A stretch of 64,000 nt of DNA from Ulota crispa (GCA_963920765.1 OY987242.1:30900002-30964001); one strand, 5' to 3'. Shown: positions 11,169 through 23,173, counted from the first letter of the stretch. The notes: generated by a model from the sequence alone, not told the origin. Program-made: numbers and translations.

Positions 11169-11701
11169 TACCATATGAAGACCTAGAATCCAACTCATCC
11201 AAGAACGGTTCAAATTAAGTAACAAAAGGCTTGCAAAAGATCAAACAAAAGAGAACTAGAGTTTGGATTTCAAATGAAATTAGTGTTTGAAGTAAGGTTT
11301 ATCACCTAAATGCTCAAGACACCAAATTTTGGTGTTCAAAAAATTTCAAGAAACTTTGAAATTGAATTGAAGGCACAAATTTGATTGCTTTAGGGGTTTT
11401 TTTTTTGGAGAAGTTGTGGGCTAAAGTTAACTTTAGAATTCAATTTTGGTTTCCTCCTTATCTTGTTCCAACTTTTTTGCTGAAAGCTAAACTACAAGGA
11501 TACTTGTGCACACCAAATAATGTGATTGAAAATTTCTTACACAAATTTTCTAGTAGTCTAAAGATCTCAAAATATTAGATAAGATATCAAAACAACAAGC
11601 AACTACGCTACAAGGGGCTCTATCTGTGGAACACTTTAACTCTCATTGTTTGAGGTATCTACTCAAATTTCTTCAACATAGCTTTCGTTAACCCCTCACC
11701 A

Positions 11702-12342
11702 CCTAAGGGGACCAAAACTGTTCACCCTGCATTTTGATTTGGAATTTTTTTACTTTTCTTGAAGATTTATTTTAGTTGTTATTTTTTTAAATTATTCTTA
11801 TTGAATTTTTATTTTAGTATCAAAAATCCAATTTTGAAAATGAATGACTATGATTTGTCTATTCAAGATATTGTGCAAGGGTGTCCATTGCAATCTTCAC
11901 TTTCTAGTGTTGAGAGCTCTTGGAAATGAGTCTCAAGTACACTTGAACTTGGAGAAAAAATCACATTAGAAACTTAATTTAAAAAATTGTAGACTAGATT
12001 TAAAGAAGCTGTAAATTGATTAGGGTTACACATGTTGAATTTTACATACTCATATTTTTTTTTTCTGATATCCTTGTTTTTAAATTTAAGATGTGAAAAG
12101 AGGATTGAAAGACTTCAAATCACTTTCACAATTTTATCACCCACATGATCAAATCTTATAATCTTTCAATCCATAAGTGATATTGTTGTGTTTTCTTTTC
12201 CTATGTGATCTCTAACATATCTAGTTTGAATTTGTACAATTACAATTTTTTTTTAAATGATGTAACTTATCAAAATGTTGCCATTCTATTCATCCAAGAG
12301 CAGATTCTGAGATACTCGGGAACGTCCGTGGGTAATGAGGGG
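11702..12342. mobile_element. TTAA-flanked element, 641 bp
   Basis: Begins CCCCTCACCACC and ends GTAATGAGGGG, with TTAA at 11698-11701 and 12343-12346. The empty site is at 3366-3369 in the related repeat. A relative in inverted orientation is at 16645-17289, sharing tracts such as gattgaaagattataa and cctatgtgatc. No transposase frame. Confidence 0.8.
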
Positions 12343-13127
12343 TTAATGCAAACAAATGCAACTCAGAAGAATAAAAAAAGAAGACCATAAGAAGTTTGGG
12401 AGAAAAGGTAGAGATCGAATTGCAATGTGAAGAGTTGAGCAAACTCTTCAAACACTCTTTTGGACTTAATTGACACCCCTATTCCATTACGAACAAAATC
12501 TTGTGTTATATTGACATTATAGAGCACCAAGTTTACGATTTACAAAAATAAGACATAATTGATCCCAAAAGGTTGCAGCTAATCTCACCAAAGACATAAG
12601 ATGGCATTTAATTGAAGAGCACAGTTTGTAAGAATGTAACTTCAAAGATTAACATTTCTTACATGTTTGGCAAATTCACAACGCCACGGAAATATCCTTG
12701 GGCACAATCAGTGGGAGATAAAACTTTCATCACAAAATGTATGAGTGTTTTATGCAATAATTTCAAACGTTGGGAACACTATTGATATTGAAAGTGTAAT
12801 ATACAACCCAGCCCCATTTCTACTAGAAATCAGGTCGCTAATGTTTTAAACATCCTCTACTTTATAAGGGCAACAAAGCAAGTGTTATTCAAGTCTCGTA
12901 TCAAAATTCTTGACGTTGTAATAAAAGCAAGCGGTACATTACCTACAAGTAATCAATGTGAACATTTCACTGACCAGATGTTAGCACTCGGTACTCTTCA
13001 AACTTCAACCCAACTCGTCACGGTTACTGTTTTTTACTGTATCAACAAAAAACTAACTCCTTCAGTGGCCAATCCCTAATTTACAAAAATGTTATGTACT
13101 AACAGACTTTGCATGTATAACCCTCCA

Positions 13128-15830
13128 TCACACCATTGTTGGAGTAGGGTCCGTGACTTGAGGTGTAGAAGGGGCGTCAATCTCAGCCACTTTCTCAGGC
13201 AAAAGATCCACTACCCACTCGCCCTTCTTATTCTGGTAGAGCACGCTTCCTTCGTGCTTAAGAGCTTTTGCTGAATCCACCTGAAAATGCAAGCATGTTG
13301 ACCATGTTAAGCAATTGTTCCATATCCTATCCCATCACAGACACCCGTGTTTTTAAAATAATATCTGGGGCACAAATGTTTAAAAATCTAAGCTCCACTA
13401 CGTCATCTTCAGCTAGTGGAGGAATTACTTGTAATCTTTTCAACAATACCTCTTGAATCCAAATGTAAAAGAATATGACACTAGTGTTCACAAATCAATG
13501 ACAAACAATGAGAAACTGAAACAAGTTCATAATAGTAAATCATCTCTTCCAATACAAATGATTGCCCTTCAATTAGCAAATTCGGTTTACGCATGACTTG
13601 GTTTAAAAAATCTATGGCCAATTCAAATGATTGCATAAGGAGTTCATATGGAACTGATCATTCTCTCCACAACTCTATATCAACCCTCTCAACAAAAGCA
13701 CACTCTTACATGTTACTTCTATTGCTTGAAGTGACATAACTTTGTTGGTAATAGAGACCTAGCCAAAAAGATCCCTTTCTTTTTGTTGAAGCCCGAAGCT
13801 CTTTTCACACAACTAATTCCTCATCAGATTCTAAACTGACTACAAATTTTGAAAGCTAAGAAGGGAGGACTCAAGTGTTAAAACATGAGGCGTAGGCTAT
13901 TACTCCACCATGCCTGCAAACCCTACCAAACGTAATTCTACTCTTACAACGCCAAGCAAATGGGTTGGTCCCCTTTCTCAGCTTTCATTATGGATCCTTT
14001 TGGCTAGGTCTCTATGTGGTTCAAGGAACCAAGGAAAACCAACACCACAAATGCAAAAGAAGCCTCTTTCATGCACGGTGTAGAAAATGTGTACCTTGGC
14101 TAGGATAGCAGCTGTGGGATTATTCCGAGTTGGAAGTGGCAGATCATTCAGGATCTCATCCGCTTCAGAATCCCGTGACTGAGGCTTTTTATCTGAAATA
14201 ACAAATTAAGCAAACTCAGATATTTGCAAGACTTTGGAAAATTTTGATCAAATAGCTGCTGCAATCTACCCCAACGAAGTAGGATAGGAAAGGTCCAAAT
14301 ATTCCCAGAGGCAGAGAAAAAAAAACAAAGCTTTGACACAATGGTTGCAAGTAATCCCCAAATTGTGAGACTTGGTGGAAAATTTTACTATTCTGCTAAA
14401 AGAAAGCACAGTCACTGCCAGTTTCTGCTTCTAGTAATAAACACAAAAAAGATACCGCACTTGACTGTAACCCTATATAATATCCCTGTCTAACATCTGC
14501 ACACCCATGAACACCAACGGCCAAGAATCTGACACCCAAAATTCTTTGTCAATGGGTACATACTACTCAAGAGTTAAGAGGATGTACACCACCTAAATAT
14601 CCATTAAAGTGTTATTTACAAATATTTTTTCTGAAGTTTCATGAATTTTGCATGCTTTGTTCAAATAACGCATTTGTTATGACATTAGAATCCTCTTTCA
14701 TTGGCTAAGAAGAACCTATCAAGATTTTCCTAGCCTAACTATAATAAATTATGCTCAATAGTAAAGATGATTAAGGCCTATATTTTGAAGAACATCTACA
14801 TAAGATAAAGTCAATTGCCACCCAATTATAGAAGTAAGATATGATATAATCTGGAAACTCAATTGTATCTCCTTCACCCACCAAGCTAGAGATTATACTA
14901 GGTATATTACGCACCTACCAAAGGATTAGGACAAGGACTAAGGTAGGAACACCCATAAGCGTTAGTGTCTCCATAACCATCACCTCTAAAATCTTAGAAA
15001 ATCTGTAGAAGTAAATAGATGTAATCACAAGGATGTACAACATGTGAACATGAAACCTTAGTGTTGGTTATGGGTACAATGGCAGTTTGCTCTTTAAAAA
15101 TTCACAACTTATTCTCACAATATCCAAATAATACATTCGAACGTGCAAACTCATTATTTTTCTATTGTTAACAGGATCCTATAATTTTTGTTAGATGTTT
15201 ATTAGTAATCATCATGTTCAAAACCCTTAAACTAACGCTTATGGGTGTTCCTACCTTAGGACCTTCAGCTACTAAAGACCTCTCTTAGAAATAAGGACAA
15301 ACTTCCATGTTAACCCTAGAATTGGAAAATCCATAGCCTACAAACAATTTTACATTACAAACTTGTTCAACAAACTTCACATTTTGAAACTACGATTGGG
15401 GGACTCGATTCCAACATTCTCAACTCTCTAAAAATCAAGCAAAGGAAATTTCAAATGGAGAGGATAAATGTTATAGTGTCAATGTAAATACCTGATGGTA
15501 TAGCTGGTATTTCCGAAGGCGTCGTCCACTGGTCGCCGGGGCACAGCGGCTCCATCTCCGAGCGTGACGCGAACGAATGTTTCGACTTGCCGACCCGAGC
15601 GAATTTGTTGAGCGTGTCCTTGCCACTCTTCGTGACATCCTTGACAATCTGAAGCTTCACCTGCAGGGCAAAACAAAACAAGGAGAAAAAAAAAAACCCT
15701 AAATGAGTTAGTTAATCACAACTACAAGTTAGTGCGCCACTCATGCTCAACCGCAACGAAATCCTGAACAACAGTCCCTGTCCACAACCGAAACACGACA
15801 CCTTGCACGCACTCTGTTCCGTCCACCCAT
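13128..15830 (-). CDS. Unidentified ~145-residue protein, four exons
   Basis: Three exons on - join in phase: 15492-15660 (starts VKLQIVKDVTKSGKDTLNKF, ends in a split Asp codon), 14095-14192 (KKPQSRDSEADEILNDLPLP.. ..AAILAK) and 13128-13280 (VDSAKALKHEGSVLYQNKKG.. ..TPTMV then TGA). All have good acceptors (cctgcag, tttcag) and donors (gtattt, gtacac). The start is less certain: I chose ATGGGTGGACGGAACAGA at 15813-15830 before gtgcgt, which keeps the phase and gives 145 residues. The protein is hydrophilic, with a Lys-rich first third, an acidic middle and a short GEWVVDLLPEKV motif near the end. No signal peptide, membrane span or domain I can name. Intron 2 (14193-15491) holds a TA-flanked MITE. 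The upstream region from 15.8 kb is GC-richer, as expected for a promoter and 5'UTR. Confidence 0.7.
14941..15256. mobile_element. TA-flanked MITE, AGGTAGG family, 316 bp, intronic
   Basis: Ends AGGTAGGAACACCCATAAGCG and complement, flanked by TA (14939-14940, 15257-15258). It lies within intron 2 of the ~145-residue protein gene and is closely similar along its length to 8727-9037 and 59733-60046. Confidence 0.85.
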
Positions 15831-16029
15831 GGCTGGATCTCTCCGAGTCGCGCTGCGTGAGTTGCAGTCTCAACTTTGAAGCAAGGAGGTGGCACCGAAA
15901 AACAGAGAACAGTAGCGCCGGCGATCGGATCTGAATGAAGAATGAGCAAGTCCAACGTGTTCTAGAAATTTATGGAGAAGGGCACTCTTCAAATTCTCGC
16001 TCTCCCTTCGGCGTGCCTGGCAAGCACGT

Positions 16030-16100
16030 TACAAAATCGCCCCCCTTCGCCCCCCTTCGCCCTCCCTCGCCCTCCCTCGACCTCCCTCGCCCTCCCTCTG
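16030..16100. repeat. Short CCCTCGC-type tandem repeat
   Basis: Repeats of cgccccccttcgc and cgccctccctcgc on the + strand, just upstream of the start of the - strand gene at 15.8 kb. It could be part of the promoter or 5'UTR of that gene. The proline-rich open frame it gives on + is a by-product of the repeat. Confidence 0.6.
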
Positions 16101-16151
16101 CTCTTGAAAAACTGCAGCGGAGCTTGACAACAGGTTCTAAGGTAAGCTTAA

Positions 16152-16633
16152 CCCCTAAAGGATGTTGCCTACCAAAAGTGTGGTTTGTATTTGTACAAGA
16201 ACCATTTAGTACTTGAAGAAATGACTATATGACAAATATGAAAAATTTCTCAAAAAATTCCAATTGATAAGTAGTATGTCTATGACTTGACTTGAAACTT
16301 ACAACTCTAATGGGATTCACAAGCTATTCAAATACCCCATCCGTATATAACTTGGGAGTCTGTATACAAAGCAGCAACATCCTTTAGGGGTTAACCCCTA
16401 CAGAATGTTGTTGTTTTGTATACGGAATCTTGTGTTGTATACAGATGGGGCATTTGGGTAACACATGAATCCGTTTGGAGTTGTAATTTTCAACCCATGT
16501 TATAAACATACTTCTAGTCAATTGGAATTTTTTGAGAAATTTTTTGTATTTGTCATATAGTCATTTCTTCAAGTACTAAATGGTTCTTGTACAAATACAA
16601 ACCACACTTTTGGTAGGCAACATCCTTTAGGGA
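16152..16633. mobile_element. Two back-to-back 239-bp TTAA elements forming one palindrome
   Basis: TTAA occurs at 16148-16151, 16391-16394 and 16634-16637. The two halves (16152-16390 and 16395-16633) are both 239 bp. Each has inverted ends, CCCCTAAAGGATGTTGC at the left and GCAACATCCTTTAGGGG at its right. The whole also folds as one hairpin, the outer arms matching for about 85 bp. Either one element inserted next to another at the shared TTAA in opposite orientation, or the unit is an inverted dimer. Confidence 0.75.
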
Positions 16634-16644
16634 TTAATCCTTAA

Positions 16645-17289
16645 CCCCTCACTGCCCATGGTACTTTGGAATATCTTAGAATTTGCTTGAAAGTGAACAA
16701 AATGTTAGCATTTTGATCAATCGTATCAAATTCTCTAAACTGCAACCATACAAATTCAAAGTAGACATGTTATAGATCACATAGGAAAAGAAATCACAAC
16801 AATATCATTTATGGATTGAAAGATTATAATGTTTGATCATGAGGGTGTTAAAATTGCAAAAGTGATTTGAAGCCTTTCAATCCTCTTTTTGCATCTCAAA
16901 CCTGAAATTGAGGGTACCAAAAAAATATGAGTATGTAAAGTATAACATGTATAACTCCAATCAATTTACAGCTTCTCAAAATTTATTCTACAATTTTTTT
17001 AATTGAATTTTTGATTTGATGTTTTCTCCAAGTTCTAGTGTACTTGAAGCTCATTTCCAAGAGCCTTCAACACTAGAAAGTGAGGATTTGCAATGGACAC
17101 CTTTGCACAAAATCTTGAATAGATAAATCACTTTAATTCATTTTCAAAATCAAACTCCTAATGCTGCAAATAGACTTCAATAAGAGTTTAAAATTAATAA
17201 TCATCACTAAAAAAAATCTTGTAGAAAGATTGTGCATCCCTGAATAAAAATTAGAGAAGTCCGATTTGGGCCCTTTGGGCGGTGAGGGA
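16645..17289. mobile_element. TTAA-flanked element, 645 bp
   Basis: Flanked by TTAA at 16641-16644 and 17290-17293. Ends CCCCTCACTGCCCATGG and GGGCGGTGAGGGA. Inverted relative of 11702-12342. No coding capacity seen; the 66-codon frame on - at its right end is not a gene. Confidence 0.75.
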
Positions 17290-17293
17290 TTAA

Positions 17294-17675
17294 AGCACAG
17301 ATGGATCACCGTGGCTTGCCATGCCATAGGCAATTAATAGTGTTTTGCACATGGGCATCAATAGTATTGCTTCAAAAAGTTGGAAAGTCAACAGTGTATG
17401 GTGTCCTCATGAAAGTTGCAAGAAGGGCAGCTTGGGAGTTAACACCATGTTTTTGAATGTTATCACAATTTGGGTTATAGAAAAAAATGAATGCATCAAG
17501 AGGTAATTTTTTATCTTCCATAATGGACCATGTGTTTATGGTCACTTTTGAAAAAAATCAGATGAAAAACAACTTCTTTTTTAATCACAAAATCCTTTTT
17601 CAGAGTTAGAGGACGTTTTTTGTCCTCATCGACGTTTAGGGGTTAAGGTAAGTGTACCTATACCCAAGCATTTAA
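17294..17675. other. Spacer with an orphan TTAA-element end
   Basis: At 17631-17646 the sequence reads gacgtttaggggTTAA, a typical right end of the CCC...GGG group, but no matching left end was found upstream. It may be a truncated element. Confidence 0.45.
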
Positions 17676-18053
17676 CCCTTGAAGGGCCCTTGGGCTCTAG
17701 AGATATGGTACCAAATACAATCGCAATTAATATTTAGAAGTTTGAATTAGCTAAAAATGAAGTGTTACAACCATACATATTGAAGGGTTGTATGATGGTA
17801 GGTGCTTAAAAAAATTTGGAAAGCTCTCATAGCAGCTCAAATATGTCTATATATACAATTTTATGTATGGCCGTATGTATAGACGTATTTGAGCTGCTAT
17901 GAGGGCTTTCCAAATTTTTTTAAGCACCTACCATCATAAAACCCTTCAATATGTATAGTTGTAACACTTAATTTCTAGCTAATTCAAACTTCTAAATATT
18001 GGTTGCAATTATATTTGGTACTATAGCTCTAGAGCCCAAGGGCCCTTCAAGGA
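17676..18053. mobile_element. TTAA-flanked hairpin element, 378 bp
   Basis: Ends CCCTTGAAGGGCCCTTGGG and complement, flanked by TTAA (17672-17675, 18054-18057). The arms continue to the centre (ccatcat, gctttcc, gagctgctatgag blocks mirrored), so nearly all of it can form one hairpin. Confidence 0.85.
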
Positions 18054-18057
18054 TTAA

Positions 18058-18299
18058 CCCTTGAGCGCCTAGCTCATGCTTTTGCATAAGGGCCAAATTG
18101 GGGGAGTAATGGGCATCATGCCTTGAAAATAGCATCCACAAAAAATGATCGTATAGATGGAAAGAAGACTACCTTTCTACTGATGGGGACCTAGCCTCAA
18201 CCCTTTTCACCATACAAATCTAAAATTCAAATGCAATCTATTTATGATCCCTAGCAATAGTATACAGCGACAGTATTCTGTCACTAGGGTGCTCAAGGG
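18058..18299. mobile_element. TTAA-flanked element, CCCTTGAGCG family, 242 bp
   Basis: It shares the TTAA at 18054-18057 with the hairpin on its left and has TTAA at 18300-18303 on its right. Ends CCCTTGAGCGCC and GGTGCTCAAGGG. Relatives at 43652-43881 and 58489-58716 have similar ends and size. Confidence 0.8.
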
Positions 18300-18303
18300 T
18301 TAA

Positions 18304-19590
18304 GGGTTTGGGGTACCCCAAGGTTTTTGAAAATTCCAAAGAAAATTTGTAAGGTTAGCCTTTCAACAAGTTATAATGGAACATAATTTTTGTGGAAGAA
18401 CGTATTGTAGATTATCTTATATTAAAGGGCAAAGTTGCAGCTCATAGGGTCCCTATTAGCAACACTCTAGACTACCCTTAAAACTGCTTGGATGAGTTCC
18501 TATATATGTTCTTGACGGTCCCAATCCCAACCCTCCCAAACTAGCCCCTAAGCTAACATATGGCAAGACTGCTTGTGCAAGTGGCATTCATTGCTCCACT
18601 ATGGGTTCAACAATGAGTGGTGCACACCACAAAACTAGGGGTCGGCATTGAGTGACGGTCGGTGAACAATACATTTACCTTAAGGGCATCATCAATGCAA
18701 GACGGGAAATGGGGCTGTAATTGCATTTCTCTTGGTGTTCTCTTGATGGAGGCCAATTGTGTGGGAAAATGAGGAACTTTGGGGCTCTAGCGCAACCATG
18801 GCAATGCATAACCAGAAGATGGTCCCTTCAAAACAACCTAATTAGATGGCAAATTTGCTCGTTTCCCAATGCCCTCACTAGTGTCTAGTGCCCCTAAGAT
18901 TTCCTACTTTGGTGGAATAGCACGTTGCTTGTAATAGCTTGCAGTTTTTAGGCAGTAACTTGCATGTACTTGCAAACATCTTGCAGAATGTTTCCTCTTG
19001 TGCCTGAATTTGCTATAAGAGTTGCATGTTGGGAAGAATTGTACCATGACCAAGGCAGCAAATTTACGCGGACAAGAAGCAACGCAAGATTGGCCAGTTC
19101 CCCGCCCCATTCCCTGAGCATGCGTTGATAATACCTTAAGAGCATCTCTACCCCAACCGCGAGGCACGTAGCCAGGTGGGAGGCAAAGTGGGGCAGAAGG
19201 ATTGTTTGCACCAAGGTCCAAGAAGAACCGGTGGCTAGTTCAAAGCTAGCCAGTTGAAATGAAAAAACTGCATCCATCAAACCCTAGGTGTGCATGGATC
19301 AATTCCCTTTTTAAGTGGAAGCACGAGATCCATGTACCACCCCTTCTTGACTATTCTACTACACCCTACTATATATGGTCAATATTTACAATATTAAAAT
19401 AGGTGTAGACCACAAGAAAAACATTACTAATTTAAAAATACAACTTGATATAGAAGTTGCAACTTTAATAATACAAGTTTCAAATTTGAGCTTAAAATTA
19501 ACCCTTAACCCTAACTCATTGAAAACTTGATAACTCACACATACTTCATTCATTTGGAATTTTGAAATTTGATACAAAATGTTGACTTAA
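18304..19590. other. Unassigned intergenic stretch
   Basis: It includes a locally GC-richer part (about 18950-19290) with overlapping open frames of about 105-110 codons on -. Neither has a recognisable domain, start context or splice support, so no gene is called. From about 19332 it resembles one arm of the fold-back element at 9421. A telomere-like run, ttaacccttaaccctaac, at about 19499 is too short to mean much. Confidence 0.4.
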
Positions 19591-20531
19591 CCCCTAAAGG
19601 ACTGAGCCATTTTTTTAGTGAAAATCACTCAAAACTACCACTTTTGGGGGGAATAGTAAGAAGGTAGTTTTTTTCTTTTTCTTTTTTAATTTGGGAAATC
19701 CAACCGTAGGATCTTGCCCTAGAATAGGTTAGGTACTTGTGGAAAAAAAATTAGGTCATTCCAAATGGAGATGAGTGAAATATTTACATCTAAAGTGAAA
19801 AGAAAAGTTTTTTTTCATGCTACCCCAAATTTTCAGAAGCCTTTGACCACTCTTATAACAAAAAAGTTGCTCTACCCAAAGTTGCGCTTTTTTTTTCCAT
19901 GTAGGAGATCAAGTTAGGTATGTGTGGGAGAAATTTCAAATCAATTGGAACTACACAACACATGGGAAATATCAGTAAGTAAAAAGAGGTAGAGAATGAG
20001 TCAAATCACTAAGTTGTTAAGAGTTTTATTATTAAAATGAAAATTGCAAATCCTAATAGTCAAAATTTTGTGATAAACAATCTATTTCCTTTGGTTTAAT
20101 TTTTTTGTGCAAAATAATGAAAATTGAGTAAAATAAAGGACTTCAAAGTTTATTTTAGAGTAGAGAATCCATAACTGCTCGCAAACAAAAACTCCTCATA
20201 ACTTTGATCTCATTGATTGAAATTGAATGATTCAAAGCTTCTCATGTATAGAAAAATCTAAAGAACCAATTTCAATTTTTAATTTTAAAAAAAATGTAAT
20301 TTTTAAAGAAGTTTTTGGGCTGCCCGGGCAGGCAGTCCTCCCTAAATTTTCATAAATTCATGCATAACTTCTTCATCAAAAGTCAAAATGAAGAAAAAAT
20401 TAAATGCCCACATAGATCTTTGAATTCCCCACCTTCCACAAAAATTTCAAAAAATCACATGAAGTAGCTTATCCAAAGGTACATGCCCAAACTCTCACTT
20501 GTCTCCCAAAGGGACAACAGTCCTTTAGAGG
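19591..20531. mobile_element. TTAA-flanked element, 941 bp
   Basis: Flanked by TTAA at 19587-19590 and 20532-20535. Ends CCCCTAAAGGACTGAGCC and GGACAACAGTCCTTTAGAGG. Internal blocks match the ~900-bp family at 53825-54761 and 24706-25615 in inverted orientation (for example actctactc/attttact and gggcagcc motifs). Confidence 0.75.
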
Positions 20532-20630
20532 TTAATCAATTATTAGACGATACCATAAAGCCATGGCATATGGTGTACCATACCTTTTGTAATTATTTTT
20601 TGAACTAAGCCCCAATGATAATAGGGGAAA

Positions 20631-21791
20631 CTACCTATACTGCCTTTTTAAAATCAAACCTAAAATTTGATGTAACTGGTTTTCATCAAATTGCAAAATG
20701 AATCTATTGGAAGATTTGAGCATTTCTATTTCTTTTTCTAATGCTTGAATCTTAGATTTATTCAAACTTGCCGTATCTTCTATATCTCTATTCGACATTT
20801 GAACATGTAGTTTTAATTTACTATAATTATCTTCAAGTTTGTTGATAAATCTTAGAGTGACTTCTCTTGTCATGCACATATTATCGATTTTAGCTTCCTT
20901 TCTCTTCAAAACTTTTTTAAGCTCAAGAACTTCACCTTCCAAAGCCGTATTTTCTTCATCAAGCTCATAAATAATTTTGTTGCATTTCTTTTGCCAAAGT
21001 TCCGTGTTTTCTTGGAGGTCTTGGTTTTGAGGTTTTGATGCTTCAGTGTTGTTTTGGAAAAATGCTTCCACTCCAATTGAACCATTTACATCATTCATCA
21101 TGGTAGCACAATTGCCATTCATTGAAGTTGAGAATGTCTCTTTGCTCTCCATACTTGAACAAAATCTTTTACCTAGGGATTGTAGTTCTTCTTCTTTTTC
21201 ACTTGTTGATGGCATATTCAAAAGACTATTTTGGGTTAAGTCCTTCTCACCATTTTGTAAATGTCCAACACTTGCTAAGCTTACTAAACTATGATTGATA
21301 ATATATGTTGGAAAAGAAGCTCCAATGGTTTGTACCACGCCATTTTGATTAATGGTTCTATTTATTTGGGTTTTGCCTATGAGATCCCATTCTCCGGTTC
21401 TATTCAAAAACACTTTGGCATAAGCCATTGCAGCTAACTAGTATGGTATCGTACATTTTTTACATGTGGTGGCTTTTTGACCCTTGTATATTTTTTCCCA
21501 CATAACACCCATTTCTGTTTTAAATGCATCATGCTCACAAAGATTCAATGGTATGTAATATGCCTTTAGCATTCTTTCATTTTGTGTTTTTGGCCAATGT
21601 TGAAGTACGTATTGCCATGGTATCCACTTTTTGCAAACTTTTCTATTCCAAGGTGGAGCATCCCTCCAACCATCCAAATTCAAATGACTATTCAATGAAG
21701 ACAATTTTTTGTCTCTTTTCAAACCTTTGTGAGTCAAGAGTCCACTTGTTTGAGACCCCAAACCATGGTTCACATTATTATGTATTGACAT
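20631..21791 (-). pseudogene. Broken copy B of an unidentified coiled-coil protein gene
   Basis: One - frame runs from ATG at 21791 (MSIHNNVNHGLGSQTSG) to TAG at 20631, about 386 codons, interrupted by a single in-frame TAG after CKKCTIPY where copy A has TGG. Before it lies a Trp/Cys-rich block (DGWRDAPPWNRKVCKKWIPW, LCEHDAFKTEMGVMWEKIY, CKKC). After it comes MAYAKVFLNRTGEWDL, a low-complexity Asn/Ser/Glu-rich middle and a long heptad-like C-terminus (ELDEENTALEGEVLELKKVL, KIQALEKEIEMLKSS), clearly a coiled coil. Translation might restart at MAYAKV. The N-terminal block looks like an uncharacterised domain; I cannot name it. No introns are evident, which fits a retrocopy or a transposon gene. 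Confidence 0.55.
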
Positions 21792-22330
21792 TGCTCAAGA
21801 AATTACTATAAGAAGTATTAAAATTTTCAACTTTCTATTTTAAACTATATTCCTAATTTGAGCAACTTTAAACATTCCCAAGAACAATATATATCATCTA
21901 CATATAAAAAGATATCTTTCAATGCTATGCAAGGTTTGGGTATGTTACCACTTTATATATATACAACCATCAATAGATTTCACTTTAAAGTAAAAGAAAA
22001 TAAGGTGAAGGTTGCTACTTTAAAATAAAAGAAAAAAAAGTGAAAGTTGCAGCTTTTGACCATCGAAACAATCAAGAACTGCATCATTAAAAGCAGTTAC
22101 GTATATATTTATAAAATTGTAAAAGGTCCTCGAAAAGGTCATTTTTTCCATGTTCAATATGGGTACTTAAAAGTCCAAAAATAAAAATGTACGTGTCCAA
22201 AAGTAAAGGAAAGTATTGTTAGTTTTTGAGCCTTTATGGATCAAGTGTGGATATCCTTCAATAATAGGTCATTTCAATGATCTCATGCTTAGAAAATTTT
22301 AGTTCTCGAAGAATAGAAGATATACATGAC

Positions 22331-23123
22331 TTGAGCGCGCTAGGGGCGATAATTATATCGCTCTTGAAAAAGATACTTTCGTCAGAACGTGGTCCAAATT
22401 AGAATTGTACTACCCACAAAGTTGCACTTGGTCAAGGGTATGGTACTACTCTCATGCCACATGGTGGGTGATGGGAGTTTCGCCACTTGTACAAGCACGG
22501 ATTGCGTAAGTCAAGTATGACAATAGTATGCTAGAACTTCATTTCATATGCTTTAGGGTTTAGGTGCGAGGATAGAGACATCAACTATGGCCGATTCCAT
22601 ATCATTAGGGGTGTTTTGGCACGCATGCCTCAGATTGGATAAGGGTTTTGCAGCTGTACCATTAAGAGCCATGCCCTTGTGGAGGTCAAAGCTGTACCTG
22701 TACCTTGTCTATTATCCACCATGTTGTATGAGCCTTGCAACTTTAGGCATCCAAAAAAATAAGCACCTTGCAAATGTTGGAATTTTACCAAATCTGGTAG
22801 CAAGCAAGATACCAATAAACTGCACCCCTAGCCTAAATTTCATAAAAAGAAACCGCCTTTAAGGCATGAACTTTTGCGTCCACAGCCTCAGACCCCCCTA
22901 AAATTGGCCGATTGCCACATAGTCAGCTGTATTTTGATTATTATAATCTACAAAATGGTGCGGTCTAAAGTTTTGCAAATTTTTAGTTGGGTGCATCAAG
23001 CACCTTTTTTTCTATTTCAGTGACAAATACTCTCCAATCTAAGTTCTTAGCTTGGGGTGGACAATGTTTTTGAGCTTGGTTCCCCTAGCCTCAATTTCTT
23101 GTTTTCACTACGGGCACTCAAGG
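22331..23123. mobile_element. Insertion with CTTGAGCGC / GCACTCAAGGG ends, 793 bp
   Basis: Copy A is continuous here (gatatacataacatcaaaaca), so these bases are an insertion. The right end is GGGCACTCAAGGG followed by TTAA (23124-23127). The left end TTGAGCGCGCTAGGGG lacks the expected TTAACCC, apparently deleted. It belongs to the CCCTTGAGCG group but is longer than its 230-240-bp relatives. The 91-codon frame inside has no recognisable features. Confidence 0.6.
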
Positions 23124-23173
23124 GTTAAAACATCTTTCAACTACAATAACCATCATAGTTTGGAATTAGTTAA

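Larger units (their letters stand above)
4255..11290. repeat. Segmental duplication, copy A (partner 20625-27485)
   Basis: The segment is collinear and in the same orientation as 20625-27485. It begins in a pseudogene shared by both, continues through the same chain of TTAA-flanked elements and ends near the shared tract caaaagatcaaacaaaagaa. The copies differ by many substitutions and by clean insertions. Copy A alone has those at 5716-6078, 7840-8442, 8727-9037, 9421-9825 and 10766-11168; copy B alone has those at 22331-23123, 24706-25615 and 27220-27329. This makes the pair a natural filled-versus-empty comparison. Confidence 0.8.

Noticed and set aside
15935..16216. Proline-rich 93-codon frame on +
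   Set aside because: Produced by the CCCTCGC tandem repeat and running into a TTAA element.
18904..19280. Overlapping 105-110-codon frames on -
   Set aside because: No recognisable domain, no splice or start support, and two frames are equally open.
19498..19520. Telomere-like ttaacccttaaccctaac
   Set aside because: Only about two and a half units next to TTAA-element sequence; not evidence of an interstitial telomere.
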